Assembly: GCA_043742785.1 (NCBI GenBank)
Contig: JAYTXU010000073.1
Coordinates: forward strand, 1-13,771
Reading direction: 5' to 3'
Source of the DNA: JACQCF01 sp043742785
GTDB taxonomy: Bacteria; Omnitrophota; Gorgyraeia; Zapsychrales; Fredricksoniimonadaceae
DNA length: 13,771 nt
Shown here: positions 7,507-13,187 of the stretch, piece by piece
Layout of the letters: every line of letters starts with the position of its first letter
Numbering within the stretch: the first letter of the stretch is position 1
Made by a program: the position numbers and the translations under genes
Notes under the pieces: generated by a model
The model's input: the letters and a program-made list of their open reading frames with translations, nothing else
Database searches by the model: none
Told to the model about the DNA's origin: nothing

Positions 7507-7528
7507 TTAAGAAGCTATTCTGAGTCAA
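7500..7528 (-). promoter_or_regulatory. Promoter of nrdAB
   Basis: On the minus strand TTGACT (7528-7523, 5 of 6) is followed after 17 nt by TACTAT (7505-7500, 4 of 6 with the key T, A and last T kept). Transcription would start near 7493, giving a leader of about 74 nt to the nrdA ATG that contains NrdR-like box 1 and the Shine-Dalgarno TAGGAGGG. Confidence 0.65.
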
Positions 7529-7557
7529 ACAATTTTTAAGAAATTTTTCTTTATTTT

Positions 7558-7600
7558 TGGCTTAAAACTCGTCGGTAGAAAAATAACAAGTTTTAAGCCA
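7558..7600 (-). terminator. Perfect 12-bp inverted repeat after sodA, possible terminator
   Basis: TGGCTTAAAACT (7558-7569) and AGTTTTAAGCCA (7589-7600) are exact reverse complements around a 19-nt loop, starting 18 nt after the sodA stop. On the minus strand the stem is followed by A-rich rather than T-rich sequence, so it is not a standard intrinsic terminator. It may stabilise the sodA mRNA 3' end or mark a factor-dependent stop. A smaller near-palindrome AAGAAATTTTTCTT lies beside it at 7537-7550. Confidence 0.45.
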
Positions 7601-7617
7601 GGTTTTAAAATGAGAAA

Positions 7618-8232
7618 TTATCTTTTTACTGCAGTAAAAATTTTTTCAACTTCTTGCCAATTAACAACATTCCAGAAAGCAGCAATATAATCAGGTCTGC
7701 GGTTTTGGTAATTTAAATAATAGGCATGTTCCCAAACATCAATACCCAAAATAGGAGTTTTACCCTCCATCAACGGACTATCTTGATTAGCAGTTGAAGA
7801 AATCTCTAGCTTGCCTTCTTTAGTTACAGATACCCAGGCCCACCCACTACCAAAACGTGTGGTAGCTGCAGCAGCAAATTTCTCTTTTAATACATCAAAG
7901 GAACCAAATTCAGATTTAATCGCCTCTGCAATCTTTCCTGTTGGTGCGCCACCTGCATTAGGTCCAATAATTGTCCAAAAGAAAGTATGATTAGCATGTC
8001 CACCACCATTATTACGAACAACATTGCGGATATCTTCTGGGATAGCATTTAGATTAGAAATTAAATCTGCAACACTTTTAGTCTCTAGGTCAGCCTTGGC
8101 CTTAAGGGCATTATTAACATTATTAATGTAGGCTTGATGATGCTTGGTATGATGAATTTCCATGGTGCGGGCATCAATATGTGGTTCTAAGGCATTGTAT
8201 GCGTAAGCCAGGGTTGGTAATGAATAAGCCAT
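7618..8232 (-). CDS. sodA: Superoxide dismutase, Mn-type by residues
   Basis: The enzyme dismutates superoxide to peroxide and oxygen in the cytoplasm. At 204 residues with no signal peptide it has the normal Fe/Mn-SOD length. Metal ligands are His27 (MEIHHTKHH), His82 (GGGHANHTFFW), Asp165 and His169 (GIDVWEHAYY). The Gly-rich stretch before HANH and Gln150 in STANQDSP follow the Mn-SOD pattern; Fe-SODs carry their active-site Gln near the HANH motif instead. I therefore infer manganese use, although family members can be cambialistic. The ATG has AAGGAG about 8 nt upstream. It lies 10 nt after tpx, making it the last gene of aquaporin-tpx-sodA. Its peroxide product is a substrate for the Tpx encoded next to it. 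Confidence 0.95.
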   Translation of the reverse strand: MAYSLPTLAYAYNALEPHIDARTMEIHHTKHHQAYINNVNNALKAKADLETKSVADLISNLNAIPEDIRNVVRNNGGGHANHTFFWTIIGPNAGGAPTGKIAEAIKSEFGSFDVLKEKFAAAATTRFGSGWAWVSVTKEGKLEISSTANQDSPLMEGKTPILGIDVWEHAYYLNYQNRRPDYIAAFWNVVNWQEVEKIFTAVKR

Positions 8233-8242
8233 TTATTTCTCC

Positions 8243-8749
8243 TTATATTGATTGGACAGCGTTTAAAACTTCGTCGTAATTTGGTTCTGTGGTCACTTCT
8301 TTGACTAGTTGTGTATAACAAACCTTGCCATTTTGATCAACGACAAAAATACTACGAGCTAATAAATTTAAGCCTTTAATTAAAACACCATAATTTTCAC
8401 CAAAATTACTGCGGTAATCAGAAAGTGTTTTTACGGCGGTAGAATTGGTAGCGCCACACCAACGTTTCTGAGCAAAAGGTAAATCTTTGCTGACTGTTAG
8501 AACAACAAGATCATTGTTTGTAGATGCTTCTTGATTAAAACGTTTGGTTTGTAAATCACAGATCCCTGTGTCTAAAGAAGGAACAACTGATAAAATAACT
8601 TTCTTACCTTTAAACGAGGAAAGTTTTACCTCGGATAAATCATTAGCGACCAAGGTGACATCAGGGGCATTATCTCCTACCTTAATTTCATTGCCTACCA
8701 GGGTTAAAGGATTACCCTTCATTGTGATTAAACCATTACGTTCTGACAT
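8243..8749 (-). CDS. tpx: Thiol peroxidase (atypical 2-Cys peroxiredoxin)
   Basis: Tpx reduces hydrogen peroxide and alkyl peroxides, usually with electrons from thioredoxin. The 168-residue protein has the thioredoxin fold pattern, with peroxidatic Cys64 in VPSLDTGICD (55-65, Thr61 in the usual position) and resolving Cys98 in KRWCGA. The spacing matches E. coli Tpx (Cys61, Cys95). Arg near residue 132 in LLARSIFVVD is the family arginine region. The start at 8749 aligns with the E. coli N-terminus (MxxxxxxxGNP) and has AAAGGGG upstream; an internal Met at residue 10 would remove family sequence. It sits 26 nt after the aquaporin gene and 10 nt before sodA. No signal peptide, so it acts in the cytoplasm. 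Confidence 0.95.
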   Translation of the reverse strand: MSERNGLITMKGNPLTLVGNEIKVGDNAPDVTLVANDLSEVKLSSFKGKKVILSVVPSLDTGICDLQTKRFNQEASTNNDLVVLTVSKDLPFAQKRWCGATNSTAVKTLSDYRSNFGENYGVLIKGLNLLARSIFVVDQNGKVCYTQLVKEVTTEPNYDEVLNAVQSI

Positions 8750-8775
8750 TTAAAGCCCCTTTCTTAAAAATAAGA

Positions 8776-9450
8776 TTACTTTTCCAAATGACTACGATAA
8801 ATAGCTGCTGCTAAAATACCACCGCAAATTGGTCCTACAATATAAATCCACCAATTCTGTAATCCGCCGCCTAATAGTGCTGGTCCAATATAGCGAGCAG
8901 GATTCATGGCCGCTCCACTGATGGGACCTCCCATAAGAATATCCAAAGCGACGGTTAAACCAATAAATAATCCACCGCATTTAGGAGCCCTTACATCGAC
9001 ACCCGTTCCATAGACAACAAAAACTAAGAAGAAAGTTAAGACAATTTCAGTTAGTAAGCCTGCATTTGCGCTAATACCTGTTCCTAAAGCAGGAGTTCCC
9101 ATACTAACAGCTGTTAATACTGCTGCTGGAATTGCTCCTTTAATAAGCAAGGCTGCAAAAATAGCACCTAAACATTGAGCAATAACATAAGCAATAGCAT
9201 TGGTAGAATTTATTTTTTGGACAAACCATAAACCTATGGTGACGGCTGGATTTAAATGTCCCCCACTTACAGCTGCGGTGGCAGAAACCATAACGGCAAT
9301 AGCTAATCCATGAGCTAAAGCAATGCCGGTTAAACCTAATTTTCCACCAGAGATATAATCAGCAGCAATGGAACCAACGCCAATAAAAATTAAGGTAAAT
9401 GTACCAATGAATTCTGCAACGAGAGGTTTAAAAGAGATTCCTTTATTCAT
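8776..9450 (-). CDS. Aquaporin (MIP family) with TIP-like selectivity filter
   Basis: This 224-residue inner-membrane channel has six hydrophobic segments and both NPA loops: SGGHLNPAV (Asn67) and SGAAMNPAR (Asn183). The length and lack of the glycerol-facilitator insertions point to the aquaporin branch. Counted against E. coli AqpZ from the NPA motifs, the ar/R filter is His47 (AqpZ Phe43), Ile171 (AqpZ His174), Ala180 (AqpZ Thr183) and Arg186. His-Ile-Ala/Gly-Arg/Val is the pattern of plant tonoplast TIPs, which pass water, ammonia and hydrogen peroxide. It heads an operon with tpx and sodA, so peroxide or ammonia passage as well as water is plausible (inference). It has its own promoter at 9484-9511 and GGAAAGGA before the ATG. 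I give no symbol because aqpZ would imply a water-only filter. Confidence 0.92.
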   Translation of the reverse strand: MNKGISFKPLVAEFIGTFTLIFIGVGSIAADYISGGKLGLTGIALAHGLAIAVMVSATAAVSGGHLNPAVTIGLWFVQKINSTNAIAYVIAQCLGAIFAALLIKGAIPAAVLTAVSMGTPALGTGISANAGLLTEIVLTFFLVFVVYGTGVDVRAPKCGGLFIGLTVALDILMGGPISGAAMNPARYIGPALLGGGLQNWWIYIVGPICGGILAAAIYRSHLEK

Positions 9451-9483
9451 GTAAAAATCCTTTCCTTAACGGTTAGAGAAGAC

Positions 9484-9511
9484 ATATTACAATCTTCTTC
9501 TTATTTGTCAA
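9484..9511 (-). promoter_or_regulatory. Promoter of the aquaporin-tpx-sodA operon
   Basis: On the minus strand a perfect TTGACA (9511-9506) is followed after 16 nt by TAATAT (9489-9484, 4 of 6). Transcription would start near 9477, leaving a leader of about 27 nt. The -35 lies about 9 bp from the -10 of the divergent thioesterase gene, so the two polymerases would compete for the same short region. Confidence 0.65.
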
Positions 9512-9519
9512 TGCTTTGG

Positions 9520-9525
9520 TATAAT
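9520..9525 (+). promoter_or_regulatory. Candidate -10 (TATAAT) giving a leaderless thioesterase mRNA
   Basis: A perfect TATAAT ends 6 nt before the ATG at 9532, the usual distance from a -10 to the transcription start. The mRNA would then begin at or next to the start codon. No Shine-Dalgarno precedes the ATG, which agrees. The -35 is poor, so the promoter may be weak or activated. Confidence 0.45.
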
Positions 9526-9531
9526 CGAAAT

Positions 9532-9936
9532 ATGTTTAAATACAAAACTCAAATCAGATTACATGATACCGATGCCGCAGGACTATTATTTTTTGCTAAT
9601 CAGTTTGTTTTAGTGCATGATGCCTATGAAACTTTGCTTCATAAATTAGGTTTTAGTTTTGAAGTGATGCTTAAAAAACGCGGTTATTTCCTTCCTATAG
9701 TTCATGCAGAAAGTGATTATAAAGCTCATCTATTTGTTGGTGATGAAATCACCATCAGTGTCAAAGTGGCCCATATTGGCACAACATCTTTTATTTTTAC
9801 CTACGAAATTCATAATAAGAAGAATGTCTTGGTAGGAACTGCTAAAACAGTACATGTGACTATTAGCAAAAAAACTAAAAAGAAGATTACCTTGCCAAAA
9901 GATTTCCGAGCCGCTCTTGAAAGAATTTCCGACTAA
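9532..9936 (+). CDS. Hotdog-fold acyl-CoA thioesterase, probable DHNA-CoA hydrolase
   Basis: The 134-residue protein is a single 4HBT/YbgC-type hotdog domain. The active-site stretch LHDTDAAGLLFFANQF at 10-25 carries the expected catalytic Asp14; a strand with GDEITISVKVAHIGTTSF follows at 70-87. The basic patch KKTKKK is at 113-118. This type includes the cyanobacterial and plant enzymes that hydrolyse 1,4-dihydroxy-2-naphthoyl-CoA. Here it lies against menB-menA-menC-menE, which encode the enzymes on both sides of that step, so a DHNA-CoA role is the best inference; a general YbgC-like role is the alternative. The ATG at 9532 matches the family start; in-frame TTG 9505 and ATG 9511 would add sequence containing the -10 region. 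Its 3' end overlaps menE by 50 bp on the other strand. Confidence 0.85.
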   Translation: MFKYKTQIRLHDTDAAGLLFFANQFVLVHDAYETLLHKLGFSFEVMLKKRGYFLPIVHAESDYKAHLFVGDEITISVKVAHIGTTSFIFTYEIHNKKNVLVGTAKTVHVTISKKTKKKITLPKDFRAALERISD

Positions 9937-11266
9937 TTTTAATTCCCAGATTTAAATCTTCCGGCCAAGGATAAAAAGCTACAGGTATTTTAATTTTTGG
10001 CAAATAAGTTGCGCAATGGTTTTCATAAAGCTTTTGATTGAAGGCCCCATGAGAACGTATAAAAGCAATGGGTCTAAGTCCATATTCAGCATCTTGTTTG
10101 CCAATAACAATCGCTTGTCTAATTTGTTCCATACGCATTAATACACCTTCTATTTCTTCCGGCTGAATATTTTCTCCTGCACAAATAAACATATTATCTA
10201 AACGTCCGAGTACAGTTAAACAGCCATTTTCAAATTTCCCAATATCTTTGGTTTCAAACCAGCCATCTTCAGTCAAGGCACAAGTGATCTTATTTTGATT
10301 GAGATAGCCTTTAAAGAGAACCTCTCCTTTAACTAGAATTTGTCCATTTTTATCAATTTTTAATTGGCGATACGGTAAAACTTTAGCATAAGGTTTATCT
10401 AAAGATTCCACCTTGCCAGTTGCCACCTGAGAGCTTGTTTCAGTAAGTCCGTAGCTCGTGTAAACAGGTAATTCTAAATAAAGGGCTTTTTTAAATAAAG
10501 ATAATGCTATGGCACTTCCCCCTAATAAGATGCATTTTAAAGATTTTAATAAAGGATAACAGTCCTTATTCTCTAAAAGACGATAAAATTGAGCGTTGAC
10601 TAAGGATAAATGGGTTGGTTTTGACCTTCTAATAACTTCCACTAAATCTTCATCTCCGCTGATTACAATCGTTGCCCCTGCTAGAAAACAGCGGCAAACA
10701 ATGCTGATTCCTGAAACGTGATATAAAGGTAATGATAGAACCCATCGATCCCCTGCTTTTAAGGGAACAACTTCTTGTGAGCCTGCCGCGCTGTAAAAAT
10801 GATTTCCCCAGGTATGTACAGCAGCCTTGGGTTGAGCACTACTTCCTGATGTCCAGATGATAGTTGCTTCGTTAGTTAAAGGTATATCTATTGGATGAAT
10901 TTCTAAGTTTTGGCGAGCATCAAAAGAGATTAATTCTTTTAATTCAACAGTGGTCATTGAATTTTTTTTACAGCTAATGATTTGTTTCTGGCTGGTTAAG
11001 ATTGCTTTAGGATTTAGTGTTTTACAGCAATCTAAAATGGTTTCCAGTGGCCATCGGGGATTTAGAGGACAAGCGACCACACCCATTCTCCAAAGCGCTA
11101 AAAGAACAATAACATATTCGATGCTGTTATTTTCTACAATGACTAATCGATCTTTATAGGAAATTCCACGGCTTTTGAGATGTCTAATCACAGAGCTGAT
11201 ATATTGCTCTAGCTTTTGACGATTAATGACACGTGTTCCCCAGATAATGGCTGCATGATCATTCAT
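9887..11266 (-). CDS. menE: o-Succinylbenzoate-CoA ligase MenE
   Basis: MenE activates o-succinylbenzoate with ATP and CoA in menaquinone synthesis. The 459-residue protein is a full-length ANL-family adenylating enzyme: P-loop IIWTSGSSAQPKAA at 136-149 (the usual Gly after TSGTT/SS is Ala here), SYGLTETSSQ at 271-280, DGWFETKDIG at 334-343, GRLDNMFICAGENIQPEEIE at 354-373, and the C-terminal GIKISR at 441-446 with catalytic Lys443. GIKISR is the form I recall from E. coli MenE, which favours menE over other acyl-CoA ligases. The ATG overlaps the menC stop (ATGA), so translation is coupled. Its last 50 bp overlap the thioesterase gene in opposite orientation, and no terminator is visible at its end. 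Confidence 0.95.
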   Translation of the reverse strand: MNDHAAIIWGTRVINRQKLEQYISSVIRHLKSRGISYKDRLVIVENNSIEYVIVLLALWRMGVVACPLNPRWPLETILDCCKTLNPKAILTSQKQIISCKKNSMTTVELKELISFDARQNLEIHPIDIPLTNEATIIWTSGSSAQPKAAVHTWGNHFYSAAGSQEVVPLKAGDRWVLSLPLYHVSGISIVCRCFLAGATIVISGDEDLVEVIRRSKPTHLSLVNAQFYRLLENKDCYPLLKSLKCILLGGSAIALSLFKKALYLELPVYTSYGLTETSSQVATGKVESLDKPYAKVLPYRQLKIDKNGQILVKGEVLFKGYLNQNKITCALTEDGWFETKDIGKFENGCLTVLGRLDNMFICAGENIQPEEIEGVLMRMEQIRQAIVIGKQDAEYGLRPIAFIRSHGAFNQKLYENHCATYLPKIKIPVAFYPWPEDLNLGIKISRKFFQERLGNLLAR

Positions 11267-12333
11267 TTAAGAAAATCCTTCAAAATCATACCTTGTTCGT
11301 TGACAATATCTTTATCTTTCAACCAACGGCTTGTTCCTAAACCCGCCACTTGACCTGTCAATAAACTTAAATTAGCCAATATTTTAAGGCCTACATGAGA
11401 TTCAAAACAAGAACTGATGATCGCTTTGCGGCCAGAAGACCTCGCCTCTTCGATCCAATCAAGGGTTTGGATAACCCCTCCTAGAATCATTGGTTTTAAT
11501 ACATAGGATTGGACTGCCTCATGTTGAGCCAACGTTGGTGAACATCTTCCAGGAGCTGTAATTCCGCAACGTAAAATGGAGAGGGTTTCATCTAAGGCAA
11601 CTGGAATATGGGTTTTGTTATAAAACTCGCTTAATTGGCTGATATCACTTAAAGGTTCTTCGATAAATTCGATTTGTTTTATACCAATCAGGTCTATAAA
11701 CAATACGGCTTCCTTTAAACTCCAGACACGGTTCCCATCGAGACGAAGAAGCCCGTCCTCGCCAATGAGGGTACGGACATCATTGACCTTTTTAACATCT
11801 AAAGGAATATTGCGATCTCCCACCTTTAATTTAAAGATATCAAACCCATGTTTTACCATTTGTTTGGTATCAGCAATCACTTGTTCATAGGTGCCCTGCA
11901 ATAACGCAGCGCTAGAAACATCTTCAAGGTTTATTCCTAAAAATTCAGCTAAACTTTGATTGTTGGATTGAGCCGCTAAAGAAAATAGTGCTGACTCAAT
12001 AGCAAATCTAGCGGAAGGACACAAAGCATTTAAAGCTTCGATTTTGCGTAATTGTTTAACTAAATCGTTACTGTTTGTGGATATTTCTAACTGTGTAAAT
12101 AGAGGCTTAATTTTTTTTAAGTCGTGTTCGACTTTTTTGATAGTTTCTTGGTTTAAACCTGGAAGCGGAGCCGCTTCCCCTTGACTTTTGAGCCCATCAT
12201 TTGAGAAAAGACTAAAATAAAAACCAACACGTTGATTAACAATGTTACCGCCAAAAGAAAATGGTTTTTGGAATGATAATTCAAAAGATTCTATTGTTGA
12301 TTGAGTAATTACTAATGGCTGCACAGCACCCAT
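11263..12333 (-). CDS. menC: o-Succinylbenzoate synthase MenC
   Basis: MenC dehydrates SHCHC to o-succinylbenzoate. The 356-residue protein has the enolase-superfamily barrel with the expected active site: Lys168 and Lys170 (FKLKVG), metal ligands Asp199 (RLDGN), Glu225 (IEFIEEP) and Asp248 (VALDET), and Lys280 (YVLKPMILGG). Related dipeptide epimerases share this layout, but the neighbouring men genes decide the assignment. The start overlaps the menA end by 22 bp; a GTG a few codons later is an alternative. The longer N-terminus (about 10 residues before the first strand) has no strong Shine-Dalgarno. It overlaps menE by 4 bp. Confidence 0.95.
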   Translation of the reverse strand: MGAVQPLVITQSTIESFELSFQKPFSFGGNIVNQRVGFYFSLFSNDGLKSQGEAAPLPGLNQETIKKVEHDLKKIKPLFTQLEISTNSNDLVKQLRKIEALNALCPSARFAIESALFSLAAQSNNQSLAEFLGINLEDVSSAALLQGTYEQVIADTKQMVKHGFDIFKLKVGDRNIPLDVKKVNDVRTLIGEDGLLRLDGNRVWSLKEAVLFIDLIGIKQIEFIEEPLSDISQLSEFYNKTHIPVALDETLSILRCGITAPGRCSPTLAQHEAVQSYVLKPMILGGVIQTLDWIEEARSSGRKAIISSCFESHVGLKILANLSLLTGQVAGLGTSRWLKDKDIVNEQGMILKDFLK

Positions 12334-13187
12334 CCGATAGAAAATAAAACACTATACAATAAAAGCCAAAGGCCCGTTTTTGCTAAAGCTTGATTAAGCA
12401 ATGGGGCATCCGTTGTAGTCATCACTGTTCTAATTGTTGGAATGGCTAAAAAACCAACGATTGAAGCGAAAAGCATGCCTTCATGATCAGTAGTAATGAC
12501 GAATACTAAAAAAGGACAAATGGTTGCTCCTAAGATACAAAAAAGATATTCGTTGATGGCAAAATTTCGGCCAAAGCGTACAGCCAATGTCATTTTTCCT
12601 ACTTTTTTATCTCCTTCGATATCTCTTAAATTATTGATAGCTAAGATGGCGCATGATAAGAATCCAGGGGCAAAACCTGCAAAGATAACAGCGAAGTTAA
12701 TGTCTAACGTTTGAATATAATAGGTTCCTGCCACAGCCACTGGTCCAAAAAAAACAAAAACAAAAAGCTCTCCTAATCCTAAATAACCTAATGGTTTTTT
12801 TCCAGCCGTATAAAGAAATCCTGAAACAATAGAAGCAATCGCAATAATAGCAATTGTTGTTCCTCCTCTTTGAACAAGATAGACACTAACTAAAGCGGCT
12901 AAAGAAAAAACAATGATGGCTGCTAAAAAAACAACTTTAGGTTTGATGAGACCTGACTGGGTGACGCGTAAAGGACCAGTACGGTTAACATCAGCACCTT
13001 TTTTAAAATCAAAATAATCATTGGCTAGATTAGTTCCAATTTGAATAAGAAGTGCCGCAGCTAAGCAAGCTATCGCGGAAGGCGCATTAAATCCTCCATC
13101 TCCCAGGGCCATGGCAGTACCAATGAGAACAGGAGTAATCCCTGCAGGAAGAGTTTTTGGACGAATGGCAAGTAACCAAGGATTCAT
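12312..13187 (-). CDS. menA: 1,4-Dihydroxy-2-naphthoate polyprenyltransferase MenA
   Basis: This inner-membrane UbiA-family enzyme attaches a polyprenyl chain to DHNA, giving demethylmenaquinone. The 291-residue protein has about nine hydrophobic segments. The first Asp-rich loop is NDYFDFKKGAD (56-66) and the second is NNLRDIEGDKKVGK (185-198), both Mg-diphosphate binding sites. The N-terminus MNPWLLAIRPKTLPAG is typical of MenA. The ATG overlaps the menB stop (ATGA), and the gene's end overlaps menC by 22 bp, so menB, menA, menC and menE look translationally coupled. Confidence 0.96.
   Translation of the reverse strand: MNPWLLAIRPKTLPAGITPVLIGTAMALGDGGFNAPSAIACLAAALLIQIGTNLANDYFDFKKGADVNRTGPLRVTQSGLIKPKVVFLAAIIVFSLAALVSVYLVQRGGTTIAIIAIASIVSGFLYTAGKKPLGYLGLGELFVFVFFGPVAVAGTYYIQTLDINFAVIFAGFAPGFLSCAILAINNLRDIEGDKKVGKMTLAVRFGRNFAINEYLFCILGATICPFLVFVITTDHEGMLFASIVGFLAIPTIRTVMTTTDAPLLNQALAKTGLWLLLYSVLFSIGWVLCSH

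Noticed and set aside
9505..9531. Longer thioesterase start at TTG 9505 or ATG 9511
   Set aside because: The added residues precede the family start, have no Shine-Dalgarno and would translate the TATAAT element.
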